This document shows, piece by piece, positions 33,742 to 44,871 of a stretch of 64,000 bases of DNA. The stretch is taken from contig RBKR01000012.1 in assembly GCA_004835665.1 (NCBI GenBank), positions 1,426,001 through 1,490,000 of the forward strand. Reading direction: 5' to 3'. Origin of the DNA: Phoma sp. XZ068. Taxonomy: Eukaryota > Ascomycota > Dothideomycetes > Pleosporales > Didymellaceae. The translations under genes were made by a program, and so were the position numbers. The first letter of the stretch is position 1, and each line of letters begins with the position of its first letter. A model generated the notes under the pieces. That model made no database searches. It was not told the DNA's origin and saw nothing but the letters and a program-made list of their open reading frames with translations.

Positions 33742-36205
33742 AGCGGGCGATCGACCGAGGTGGGGGATGGCGGGGTAGCTGTGATGGGATTGAGTCGCGT
33801 TATTGACGAATTGCGCGAGTTGTGGAGTACTATGAGATGGTAAGTAAAGAGTTATAGTTAATCAAGTGACTGAAGCTCACATACTGCAGTTGATTGTGAG
33901 TGTAGCTGTGTCAAAAGGTTGCGATGGGCCGACGTGTTCTTTTGTCTCCAAAAGGCGGTCTGTTCTCAAATGTGGGCAGTACTAGCGCGGAACTCATACA
34001 CACCGCATAGCCACCTCTGTTACTCGGATGCTTACAAATTACAGAGTGAATAAAGTTCCTGGAATAGTGTTGCACCTATCGATACGACTATTTAATACCA
34101 GGTCTATCCAGTTGTGAAGTGCCTTCCTTCTGCCATTCGGTCCGAACAGCTTAGAAATGACGGATCGGAATATCATTCTCAATTTCATCCGGTCCGACGT
34201 ACGTAGACACTTCTTGTCTCAGGTTTCAGAAGTCATACTCTGCATCAAGAGAGCGGTTTTGGTCTTATAGTTGAAGAAGTTGCTGGTCTAAGTAGTCGCT
34301 CGAGCGCATCTCGCGGTCTTGCTTCTGCCACAGCGGAGCACATCCTGGCACAGAAATTTCGCCGAGCAATCTGGCTATATCAATATCGTGAATAACTAAG
34401 CCAAATGTGCTTGATCCAAAACAACTGGCGTGTAATTACTTTTCAGTCACGTGGGAGCCAAATCACCAGTTGAAATATGTGCACAAAGGAGCCTTCATCT
34501 CCACGTATAGTTAATTGTAAGTTAATTGATACCGACGATGCATGCTATCCTACCCTTCCAGGAAGTAATAACCTACAGCGGTCTATAAGGAGTAGCAGGC
34601 ACTTCTCTTCCTTTTAGACAAAGAGGATCCACATCTGCTAACTAGATAGGCTTGGGCCACCAAAAATTATGCGGCAGTCTAGTGTGTTAGAGGAACTTCG
34701 CTTTCCGGGAGGAGGAGGGTGACTTAGCAACCTCCCAAATATCGACACCGTAAGCGCAAAGTGCTGCTTTAATCCGTCTCCCTTTCGCATCATCAAATTT
34801 CCGCCTTCCTCCGTGGTATTGGTAATCGTCCTGTGGTAGAATCCGGTCACCATTGGACTTTTGAGAATATGGTCTACCTCTCCCTCTAAGCCCTGAAGTT
34901 TCAAAGGAACTGCAGCTACTCTACTCTCCCTAGGTATCCGCTTGCACTATTGAAGATATTACAACAAGGCAGTCGGTGCTCTACCTGGAGTCTACACACA
35001 GGTAGACAGGAAAGAAAGCGCAGGGAACCACAAACTATCCCATCAATTCATGGCTACCTTGAAGGACTCCCAAAGTCTCCGGCGTTAAAGTCATCACGCA
35101 TGCAGGAGACAGGATCTGGAGGCCGAGCCCTGGTGTAAAGGTGGCTAAGATAACTGAAAATGCCTTGCTGCCTCGCCTGCAACAGAAGGAAAGGAGAACC
35201 ATGGCTGAATCAGTTCTGTGAGAGGTACCGATTAGGATACAAGAACTTTTATTTGCAGATCCAGAATGACATCTGTCGGGCAAGTGCTCAGGCAGCACAA
35301 TGTTCTGAAATGCCTAGGTAGATAAATAGGCGGTGGTCGTCGTTTCTTATTTTCGAAGCGTGCTCTGATCTGGGTTCCATTTTGTAGGGTTTGGCCAACG
35401 CCAAGCAACCTTTCGGAGAGAGCGCGTGGATTTCTGAAATCTGATCTTGGTTTCTGGCCCAAGAGGTGTGATCGTCACCTGTAGTAGCCTTGGCGTTGCC
35501 TTGCCGCAACCTCTCGTTTCCAGCCCTGCTAGCCTCGAGTTCGATTTGAATTTCCAGGGTTACAACGTCTCCACCGTGCACGGAGTCAATGATGAGGTCA
35601 CAGGCGCTGTGAGAGCCCTCTATAGAGCGTGTTTTCTTTATTGTCTGAAGTTATCGAAATATGCACTCTGCTGAGCACCGCCCCGAATTGGGGCGGTGCA
35701 TCGTGCAAGGGTAGAGCAGATGCAATCTGCCATGTGCCTTGCAGCCTCACATACGAGTATCGCTGAAAATTGAACCTGAAGATCATGCTGAGTAATACGA
35801 AAGCTGAGGCCTTGTTGATTTGCAACTGCAGTATGGCAAGGGGACCTGGTGAGCTAGCGTCACTAGAGCCTATCGCGATTGACAATGGCGACCATACGCT
35901 TTCATAAGCTTGAGGCGCTCCTATTCGCACGTAAAAATATTGAATCTTGGTATGAGGACGAGTTTTCCATTCTAAACAAGTTGCCTGTGATGCCTGAGCT
36001 AACTAGATTGTCCGCAGGATCTGGTCTGCAGTGCGCCTCGCTCCTTTACGCAGCACCAGATCAGGACAACATTCTAATGCTGCCTAGATGCTTACTGCTA
36101 CATATAATGGGTTAACTGAAACCTGATTCTATACTTATTCCTGTCGGTCCTCTATTTCCGCTGCGCTAAACTCCCTTCCACGACAAAACTCTTTATGCTG
36201 ATACA
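33742..36205. other. Long gene-poor region
   Basis: About 2.5 kb without a supported gene. Only short frames lacking motifs and one strong inverted repeat at 35675-35699 are seen. Confidence 0.5.
35675..35699. repeat. Perfect 10-bp inverted repeat with 5-nt spacer
   Basis: The arms are GCACCGCCCC and GGGGCGGTGC, separated by GAATT. A very stable hairpin could form in RNA or single-stranded DNA, or two-fold protein binding could occur. It lies in otherwise AT-moderate non-coding DNA and its role is unknown. Confidence 0.9.
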
Positions 36206-37983
36206 ATGGACGCTCCCAATACTCAAACCACAGCCGCAGGGTCTTTGATGGTATCAAACAGCTCTGCAGGCCATCATATGAATCTGAATGATGTTCCTGA
36301 AGACGTCCATCGCCTCATCCTGTCCGAGCTCTCGGAGTCATCGCCATCTGCCGTAGGCAATCTCGCAAAGTCCTCGAAGGCCCTCCGAAACGCTGCATTG
36401 CCTTTCGTGTAATTATTGAGACATTGTTTTGGCTAGAGGGCCAAAAGGAAGCAAGAAGCAAAACACTTACCAATCCCTCGTTGGAAAATTCGGCGACGAT
36501 GATTACTGTGGGCTTGCTAGACATGTTCGGAGGATTATTGTTGAGAATGATGTACCTTCGGACGACTTAATGTTGATACTTCACAAAATTGCCAAGTTTG
36601 GAAATCTTCATTGGCTAAAGTATGTCTTTTTCATCGCAGCCAATGTATTCCCATAAGCTGACATGAGCAGTTGGAACACTTCGGCACACATGTCTCGAGC
36701 TGTTTTCGAAGTTCTCCACACAACATGGCCCAATCTACAGATATCCCTTTCCGTCATTAATCGCCACGATTCCAAAATTACTGCCCATCGACAGATGAAT
36801 ATGCGGCTCCTGTCGTCTCCTCTCTTGGTTGAATTGACCTATGTTATTTACGAGCAAGGCTACCGCCCAAAGGAAGCCAGTGGTTCTGAGTGGCCCAAGC
36901 TGACCCAGGCTTTGGCGGCTGGTGGTAATGTTCGATCTCTGCGAATACAGAGTTAAGCAGACGGAACCGAATACTACGGTATCAAAATTGTACCAGATAC
37001 TGAGCCAGCGAAGTTAGCGCGCCTAGATTTTACACATGCCATGCAGCTACCTCGACTAGAACATTTGAGCCTTCGTAGCCAGCAAAATTGCGGCCATTCC
37101 TCCTACTTCTGGGACTATGAGCATTGTTGTATGCTGCGCGGATCTGTCGACTGTGCGCTCTTGCGTACGCTCGACTTTGGGGATGAAAATCCCTCGGTGT
37201 TCTTCAATTCTTTCACAAGCTGCTTTCCAGGACTCAAATCGTTGCGCTTTGGGGCTGCAAGTCAAAATATGGGCCCGGCAGTAAGATTCATCAAGTCCAT
37301 CCCAGCGCTCGAAACCATCTATGTATCTCAAGCGCAGAGTGGAATTGACGAGCTATGGCCTGCAATTGCAAGGCATAAGGACACCTTAAAAGCTCTCAGC
37401 TTTGGGCCGACCTTTAGCGATTGGTATCGTGTTAATTACATGGACCGAACCGTTCTGGAGACAGTCGCAGAGATCTTTCCTAAGCTTGATCACCTCGGAT
37501 GGCATGTATCTTGTGAATCTAATGTAAGTCGTTCAGGAACAATTCCGTATGGTGCAAGCTGACTTTGACGCTCAGATAGAGCCAGGTTGGCTAGCAATTC
37601 TGTCGACTATGAATCTCAAGGAGCTTGACCTGTTTATTCATATTCCCAGCGAAGCCTCGGAGCTTAGTGACCGGTTGGTTCAAAATGCGGAGGGAGCGAT
37701 CACGGCTCCGCCACTCAATAAGAAACGGTCTCTGGCAGCTGCCATTAGTATGGCTGATCTGATCTCAGAGGCGCAGACCGTACCACTTGAACGTCTCACT
37801 CTTTACATTTCCCGCATTGGGTATCAAGATAGGGCTGATCCTTACATGATGCGTTCAGGGCTGCAGATCAGGAGGAACGAGTATGCAGATGCAGCACAGG
37901 CAGAGAGATATCATTTTCGCGGTCAGTTGGACTGGAACCATGTCCTACCCCTACACGAAGAGCTGCTGTTTAACGAAACTTAG
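36206..37983 (+). pseudogene. Broken F-box/LRR-like gene
   Basis: The N-terminus has an F-box pattern (LNDVPEDVHRLILSEL, residues 26-41) and then ALPFV, after which the frame stops at 36410. Reading resumes in another frame as DIVLARGPKGSKKQ, which continues the family pattern, so there is a small insertion plus a TGA where CGA is expected (about 36409-36419). Intron 36620-36670 (GTATGT donor, branch GCTGAC) then joins in frame to NTSAHMSRAVFEVLHTTWPN. A TAA at 36954-36956 interrupts the frame between NVRSLRIQS and ADGTEYYG; it is one C-to-T change from CAA. A third clean intron (37524-37575) leads to the final exon, ending at 37983. Intact relatives are F-box proteins with divergent leucine-rich repeats. 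Three lesions with preserved introns indicate recent inactivation. Confidence 0.72.
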
Positions 37984-39749
37984 TTGTAGCATGAGTGTTT
38001 GCGTAACCTTGAGATTGTGTAGCAACCTAATTCACAGAGAATTGGACAGACGTTATGCTGCCATCGTCCTTTACCTATTGAAGTAGATATCTTATAATGT
38101 CAGTCCTATAAAAAAGATATGATCTCTATTCTATCTAGAACTGCCAATATAATACAGCTAAATTGTGAGATAAAGTCGTTCTCAGATCAATGATGAGACT
38201 GTATTAGCTGAATATAAACATAAACTACAAAATTTAGTTTGTCCATGTGGGTGATTCACAAGTTAAAAGGCTGTGCTTTTACCTTTGATGGATGCTATCA
38301 AGAAAGGTCAGAGACAATTTCTGTAACCTTGAAACAGACACCCTCCGCTAGTGCGGCTTGTTTTTCACTGTACTGCACAGCTTCCATAGGATCTGGTGGT
38401 GAAGAGGGAAAATCTACCAAGCGATCTAGGCGCGCCTCATCCTACCAATTGACTGCTGTTGGCCCTGTGCTCCATCGTAGTTACTTCTGCCGCGTTTGAA
38501 GCTCCCTAGGTAGTACCCAAGCATTCAATAGTTTCCAAAGTCGTTCCTCGCCTTTTCATCTACACATCGAGCCGTAACATGCGCAATGAAAGCAGCGCTG
38601 AACTTTTGCTGGAAGCGACGGACTGGCTGAAGAATATTGTGCTTGCTATTGAGCACTGGCATTGGCCCTGCTTTTACTAGAGTATCGGCAATGCAATCAA
38701 TGTGGAGATTATCTTGCACGAGGTTGTAGCTGCTCTGCTTTAGTAAAACCTTTCTTGTGTTGAGCCTCACAATACGTCCTTGGCATATAATGGACCTAAT
38801 TGTTTTGAACTGATAAATTTCGGCCATAGGGACGCTGGCAGGCTGATACACGGTGGTTCAGGCATTCTTATGTAGACGCATTAGCTGACCCAAGATCTTC
38901 TGTCAAAAGGAAAGATCTTTAACCGAGCAGCAAACATGACTACCCTTTGGGTTTCAGCAACAGTGGTGATAGTATTACCAGCAAACTCAGGTCCAGGCAG
39001 TAAACAGCCGGTTCATAATCTCACTAGTCACCATGCAATGTTCACAAATATTCTGTGCATCCCCCCAGTTTGCCATCAACAACCAAAAGCAAGTGTCAAT
39101 CCAATTTTTGTGACACCTACCACGATGTAAACGCTAGAAGATTTCAAGTCACTCATTAGGTGTAACTAGCCTTACATCGTCCGTTACCTCACAGGGTGAG
39201 GAGGCTGGTGGTTACTGACCATCAGCCGGTCAACCGATATCGTAACAACGAGGGTATGGGTCTTGTTGCGCCAAGTTCAGGCACTCACTAATAGCTATTG
39301 TTACCAATGACTTCTGTCTTCGCCCATTTACTGCCTTTGCATACTAATGCCATTTTCCTCAACCTGCCTCCGGCGTTCTGTAGCTACTCACAAAGAATTG
39401 AGCGTACCTCGCCAGGATTCATGAATGGGTGTGTCCGTCAGGAGCCGTCTTTGAATTGCAGCACAAAGTCTGCCTCTTGATTTTTGCCTCTCGTGTCAGT
39501 GTGGCGTTGAACTAAGGTGTTGTGAAAGTATTGGTGCATTAAACACCAACGTGTCGAATGAGAACACATTTTCTTGGTCTTGATGCCAAGGGATTCCGTT
39601 GTCAGAGGTACATGCCTTTCGCGTACCCTGTTGGCGTGCTGACCGCAAACCACGCGCCAGAGAGATGTGGTAGAGTGTGATCAACCAAGGAACATTGAGT
39701 TTTCTGTAATACCGGAGAGCTACTTAACTAATAGAGGATGACTAAGATA
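37984..39749. other. Gene-poor region
   Basis: About 1.75 kb with AT-rich patches (38080-38250) and short frames on both strands; none is supported as a gene. Confidence 0.45.
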
Positions 39750-42700
39750 CTATTCGCCATCAAATGTAAGAAGACTTTGGATGTGTACTCTAGCGAACCC
39801 ACGTTGACACAACAGCTCCCTTCCACGGTGTATCGGAAACTCGGCAACAACCATTACACTTACATTCTCGACGGCAACACCGGCTACATCCAATGTTTGT
39901 AGCACAGCGCAAAGAGTTTCACCCGTAGCGAGTGTGTCGTCTACCACCACGACTGAGCCATTCTTGGGTACTGCATTTCCCTCTATTTCTATGATTTCAT
40001 CTGTTGAGTTGCTGTAGATCAAAGAAGATACGTGTGATTGAGACTTTACAGAAGAGATGGTAGGTGGGGGAAGCTTACCAGCTTTGCGTATGAGCACCAA
40101 TGGAACATTGACCTGCAAAGACAACGCAGATGCAAAGACAATGCCGCCGACCTCACAGCACACCACAGCAGCAACAGTACTCCAGTCACCAGTGAAATGG
40201 TTCTGCAAGAGAGATGTACACAAAGCTAATCCACCCGGGTGTTGGGAGATGCCGAGCACATGACGGAAGAGGATGTTTTGTCGTGGGAAGTCGGGTGTCG
40301 GACGCACCATATCAGCAAGCCGTAGTAAGTCCTCGTGCACCAAGGGCAGCAGGTTTTCCTCAAAAAATATTTTTGCGGCTTCATCACCGTGTGTTTCGTT
40401 GTCGAAAATTAGACTAGGTCGATGGCCCAAGTCCGTCCAGCTCAACTCGACTGGCTCACCGATCTTGTTGTTCGCATCGCCTCTTTCATGTTGACACCCA
40501 TCCCGCAACTGTCGCGTTTGTCCACTAGCTTGCACGTAAACCTCGAGAAGCCTGCTGTTCGGCACAAGATACGATAAGGCAGCAACGGGTGCTTTGTCTC
40601 TCATACCTGTGATCAACAGGACGCCTACATCTGTGGCACTGTGCACCACTCTCAGAAACTGCTCTTCTGGTAGCTGAGGCTCGCACTTTACTTGCTCTAG
40701 GAAGTATGCCGTCAATGCTGGCCGGTGTTGCTCTTTGTAGGCACGGTCTGCAAGCAGGCGACCAAGGTCGGCACCAGTAGCCGCCGCATATTCCCGCTTG
40801 GTAGCTTCGCTGATGCTCACAGCGCGAGGCGTGAGAGAACGCTTTGCCAACATGGAAACCCACACATCGGCACAATAGTCTTTACCAGCGCAGCTTTCAC
40901 CCGTAATGAGAAGAATGAGCTTCGGCCCTAGTGGCGCTTCCGGGAGCGGACAGGCGTAAGCCAGAACGTTTCGTGGATCCAACCTCGTTTTAAGTTGGGC
41001 GAGCCGTTGCCGATTGATACCAAAGGCTTTTCTGGCCAGTAAGGTATCCCTGGGGTCCGGCCCAAGGTCGCATCCGTAGGCTCCACTGGATAAGGGCAGA
41101 AAGTCTTCCGCAACACTGTAGACCCATTCTGTGGTAGCCCGTGCAACTTCAGTGCCATCTTGGCCGCGAGGCCAAACACCCGTTATCACACAAGCGAAGT
41201 GCCAGTCTCGAGCGCCGAAAGCCGTAGCCTCTGGAGCGGTGTCGCCAATTGCACCCCCACCTTGTAACAGGTGAAGGTAACACTGTGGCGACGGTCGAGC
41301 CTGCACAGCTGCCACCAAGCGCTCAGCTACCTTTCGATCACCGATGTCCTTCATGAACAGGCAGCGCTTGAAAGAAGACGTCTTACCTCCGCTATGCCCG
41401 CCATGCATCCTCGAAATGTACATCTCTGTTTCAAACAGACCGACACCGTCTACAGTCTTGACGTCATATTCTTCTGATCCCAACAAAGAACTTATGGTTG
41501 TCGAAGACACACATTTTGCAGAGACAGGCACCGTGATAGTGGACGAAACCAAAGTCACGCCAAGATGCAGTCGATCAGCGTCCCAGTAAAGGTAGGCATC
41601 CGCAGAGCAGTCTCTGCTGAGCTTCCTGGCAACGAGAGCATCAAAACTGCTGAGCTTGAGCTGCGCTTCAACACCACCGCTCAGTGGAATGTCCCAATTT
41701 CGGACTACGTATGCTGGGGCTGTGTATGCCCTCAAAGTAACGCTGACTACGATGCCGAAATTTGTTCCTGCGCCTTTCAAAGCCCAAAGAACATCGGCCT
41801 CGTTCACCGGTCGGTCGAATGCAGCCGGTCGGTGTTCATTTGGTACATAGCCGACGCATAGGACCTGACTGGAGTCGACACTGACCACGACAGCACCCAC
41901 GATAGCGTCGCAGGAGAGACCATGAAGTCGAGCCAGGTGCCCAATACCACCCTGCAGCCACATTCCAACACCCACACTTGGTCGCGATCCCAACGGCACT
42001 GTTACACCTGCCGCCATAGTTTCCTTGATGACGTCGCCGGCTGTGCAACCAGCCTCGACGACGACGAGGGCGTTGCAATTCAAATCGGCGGCGAAGCCTT
42101 TCTCTTCGGCGCTATGGACGTATACTCGATTGAAGGCACCCATATCGACCGAGACACTGTTGTTCCAAACGCAGTGACCGCTGTGGCCCCCGCCGATGAT
42201 GGCTAAACCGACCTCATGCTTCAGGGCCCATTGAACACATTTCTGGATGTGATGGATCTCTGTTGGTTTGAAAATTGCTGCAGGGCGGCGCAGACGAGCC
42301 TCTCGATTCTTGATCCGTCTCTCTTCCTTACACTCTGGGAACTGCGCTATAAGCTCCGGTAACTTGGTTGCATGTTGTGTGAAGGCCAGCATGACATCCG
42401 GCGAGCGGAACGATAGATAATTCGGATGACCTTCCTCGCGGTAACCCAAACTGTGACAAACTTTTCGCCTCATAATCTTGACAGCCTTGTGCACCTCTTT
42501 ATCATACATTACGAAACCTGCAATAAAAGAAGCGAAGCCGTCTAAAATCTCATCCTCATCTGCCACTCGGACGACTCCTGTGGGGAAGGAAGCAGTCTTA
42601 TGGCATACTAAGCTATCAAGGTGCAAGCTCTCATCCCGATGGAAAACCACTACTACTGCCCCTCTCGTATTCCCAAGCATTTCCAGTGCCTGTTCGATGG

Positions 42701-43220
42701 CATTAGATTTTGTTTGAATGCCATACAAACTGTGGCAAAAGAGGACTACGTCGTACTTTACGTCGATGTCTTCTATGTCACTATTGTTGCCATTGCGTAT
42801 GATATGCTGTGGTCGAAAAGGGAGACGATGAATGATCGGTGGCTTGTCCAGAGAAGGCAACCGTGAGTTCTTCACGGTATCGACCGAAAGCCATGCTTCT
42901 AGGCTTGTTGCAAACAATTGGTTGGGTTCAAATGCATTATATCGTCGGATTTTTCGTCTTTGGTGATTTGGAAGACCTCCCAGCACACTCTTTGGCCCTG
43001 GTCCGATTTCGAGCACAGAGATTTGAGCACTCGATTCGAACAGTGGAGCCAAGAGCTTAGTCAGTTGGGGGAAGATGAAATCCTGATAACTCTTTGAGCC
43101 CTGCACCAGAGTTTCAAATCCGACGCTGTACTGCGTATCCGACAACATTTGTATCGAAGATGTTGTCATCTGATCTGTTGTGGATCGGAGAGCGCGTTTC
43201 AAATCCTGGAGAGTGGCCAT
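39750..43220 (-). CDS. Four-part fusion protein: methyltransferase-like, BBE-type FAD oxidase, P-loop kinase-like, phosphoribosyltransferase
   Basis: A single intronless frame of 1156 aa starts at ATG 43220. Residues about 30-270 look like a SAM-binding methyltransferase (VLEIGPGPKSVLGGL at 69-83, later KYDVVLFCHSLYGI). Residues about 310-760 are an FAD-linked oxidase. It shows GGGHSGH at 343-349, whose His346 is the usual covalent FAD site, and GSRPSVGVGMWLQGGIG at 411-427. Its BBE C-terminal motif is at about 735-755 (INRQRLAQLKTRLDPRNVLA). Residues about 766-955 form a P-loop domain with ITGESCAGKD (772-781), then ISEATKREYAAATGADLGRL and YKEQHRPALT, which recalls animal-type phosphomevalonate kinase. 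Residues about 955-1156 are an adenine-PRTase-like domain with the PRPP loop VVVVDDTLATGET (1090-1102). The fusion is continuous with no stop, so it is not an annotation artefact. The pathway is unknown; substrate and product cannot be read from the sequence. Confidence 0.85.
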   Translation of the reverse strand: MATLQDLKRALRSTTDQMTTSSIQMLSDTQYSVGFETLVQGSKSYQDFIFPQLTKLLAPLFESSAQISVLEIGPGPKSVLGGLPNHQRRKIRRYNAFEPNQLFATSLEAWLSVDTVKNSRLPSLDKPPIIHRLPFRPQHIIRNGNNSDIEDIDVKYDVVLFCHSLYGIQTKSNAIEQALEMLGNTRGAVVVVFHRDESLHLDSLVCHKTASFPTGVVRVADEDEILDGFASFIAGFVMYDKEVHKAVKIMRRKVCHSLGYREEGHPNYLSFRSPDVMLAFTQHATKLPELIAQFPECKEERRIKNREARLRRPAAIFKPTEIHHIQKCVQWALKHEVGLAIIGGGHSGHCVWNNSVSVDMGAFNRVYVHSAEEKGFAADLNCNALVVVEAGCTAGDVIKETMAAGVTVPLGSRPSVGVGMWLQGGIGHLARLHGLSCDAIVGAVVVSVDSSQVLCVGYVPNEHRPAAFDRPVNEADVLWALKGAGTNFGIVVSVTLRAYTAPAYVVRNWDIPLSGGVEAQLKLSSFDALVARKLSRDCSADAYLYWDADRLHLGVTLVSSTITVPVSAKCVSSTTISSLLGSEEYDVKTVDGVGLFETEMYISRMHGGHSGGKTSSFKRCLFMKDIGDRKVAERLVAAVQARPSPQCYLHLLQGGGAIGDTAPEATAFGARDWHFACVITGVWPRGQDGTEVARATTEWVYSVAEDFLPLSSGAYGCDLGPDPRDTLLARKAFGINRQRLAQLKTRLDPRNVLAYACPLPEAPLGPKLILLITGESCAGKDYCADVWVSMLAKRSLTPRAVSISEATKREYAAATGADLGRLLADRAYKEQHRPALTAYFLEQVKCEPQLPEEQFLRVVHSATDVGVLLITGMRDKAPVAALSYLVPNSRLLEVYVQASGQTRQLRDGCQHERGDANNKIGEPVELSWTDLGHRPSLIFDNETHGDEAAKIFFEENLLPLVHEDLLRLADMVRPTPDFPRQNILFRHVLGISQHPGGLALCTSLLQNHFTGDWSTVAAVVCCEVGGIVFASALSLQVNVPLVLIRKAGKLPPPTISSVKSQSHVSSLIYSNSTDEIIEIEGNAVPKNGSVVVVDDTLATGETLCAVLQTLDVAGVAVENVSVMVVAEFPIHRGRELLCQRGFARVHIQSLLTFDGE

Positions 43221-44790
43221 CTTGTCTTAACCCTAATCAGAACGTTAATCGCGATCACTGAACACGAAGACGCTCGACGGGTTATTAACCAGGAAGTAAA
43301 CAAGATTGCTGCCGATAAATGTGCAAATAATAGGGGTGGGAACTCTGAAGTAATATGTTCTGTCTAGTAGCTATGTTGGCCTGACGTGCGGCAGGGTGTA
43401 GCGAATACACAAGCTGTCTTTATACAGATATTTGTATCTGGCCGTGCCAAATTTTGGGTCGTACAATTGGTGTTGGTGTATGAAGGCCACTCAGTAGGTC
43501 GATTTCACTGCTCCAGGATGTATCTAGCAGGTTGTGAGACAAACTCTCGCTTTTGAGTAATACGTGGGTATTCGAAATGTCAGCACGCTTGCGCGAAACA
43601 GGCTTTCTTGCTAACATGGTAGCATGCTTAGCTTGTGAGAGCATCAGCGACAGAAACAGTCCAATGTGGAATGTAGACGGGTAATGTGTGCTGGCAAATG
43701 AACAGAGAACACGTTATGCAGCGACGAGGACAGGCTGCATGATTCAGCTTCCTTCAGGATCGCAGCACTCCGAGAGAGTATAGGCGGTACATGATGTATT
43801 TTTGTGCCTTGGTTGTTATCACTAACCTAAATCTTGAATTCTACAATTTGGAGGGTTACAGCCTCGGGGGACATAATGCACTGCTTCAATGATGACCTGA
43901 TCAAACAGTGATTCTAGTTCGCACCCTTGCCCGCGGATACGGAAGGGTGGCCGCACTACATGTGAAGTCCAATTACTTGGTCCTGAAAAGCACGTCGGAC
44001 GACTGGCTGAGTATGTGCCACGCAGCAACCGAGCTTGGCGTTTGTCTCCTTTTTGGAAATAGATTTCGGTATCAGGAGTGATGCAGAGGCTAAGCAAGGC
44101 AAATCATGGTAATCCAGGGCAGGCTCAACACGTGCATTGCTTACTTATTGGATGGAAAATGCTGTACGATAGATTGACGAGCCTTCTACATAGTGGCGGC
44201 TGACCCTCGCATGTGCCACTGGAAGTGCAAATAATTGACTCATCAGTCAACTTCCATCAGGTGCGGCGTATGCCATCGTTGATTTGCGGCTGGTAAATAT
44301 CATGATACAACGACGGTCATTCCAAGCTACACTGAAACAAGAACTGCCATTCATAATAGTGGGCTGCAGGTCGATACATCTGCAGCGGCACAGTCCGAAG
44401 CAATTGCTTACTATACAGATTGAGAGTCTTTCCGATCCCATTCGGGAAGCGGAGCGCAAGACTCCAGCTTGGTAGTTAAAGTAGCGGGGAGGAAATTGGA
44501 TTTATCCGATAAGGAACGTTGCAGATGCTAACAGCTGCAACGATCTCGAAAGAGTTCACCGGTAGGCTGATTTTGCTGACTCCCCTACCGCATGCATGTA
44601 TGTACAACAAACTTGTATTGGTACTATAACCCCGCACTTGGCAGGCTATGTAACAGGCATTACTACTATCCAGGCTTAATATTTCTATATACCCAGGTAT
44701 AATACTATAGGGTAAGAGTCCATCTATAGCTAGGAAAATTAACTAGCCCTACCAATTAGTTAATTTTATACGTATTACTCTACTTTATAT
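43221..44790. other. Intergenic region, no supported gene
   Basis: About 1.6 kb upstream of the fusion gene, so it should contain its promoter. The last 200 bases before the transposon are AT-rich. No coding feature is supported. Confidence 0.45.
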
Positions 44791-44792
44791 AA

Positions 44793-44854
44793 CGTACCTC
44801 ACGGGCGAGCCGGTCACCCGAGCGAGCCGGTCACTTTTGCCAAGACCACACCAA
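44793..44854 (+). repeat. Left terminal inverted repeat of the Fot/pogo element
   Basis: Begins ACGTACCTCACGGG directly after a TA and ends ACCACACCAA. It matches the reverse complement of the right end except for one missing base near 44820-44821. Confidence 0.92.
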
Positions 44855-44871
44855 ACTTCACTCTACCTGCA

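Noticed and set aside
36409..36436. A 28-nt GT-AG segment that would restore frame in the F-box gene
   Set aside because: Far shorter than any functional fungal intron here (46 nt minimum) and it removes conserved family residues; a lesion is more likely.
39496..39684. Minus-strand frame with PWHQD, reminiscent of Fe(II) dioxygenases
   Set aside because: A single five-residue match without other family motifs; surrounding sequence does not extend the similarity.
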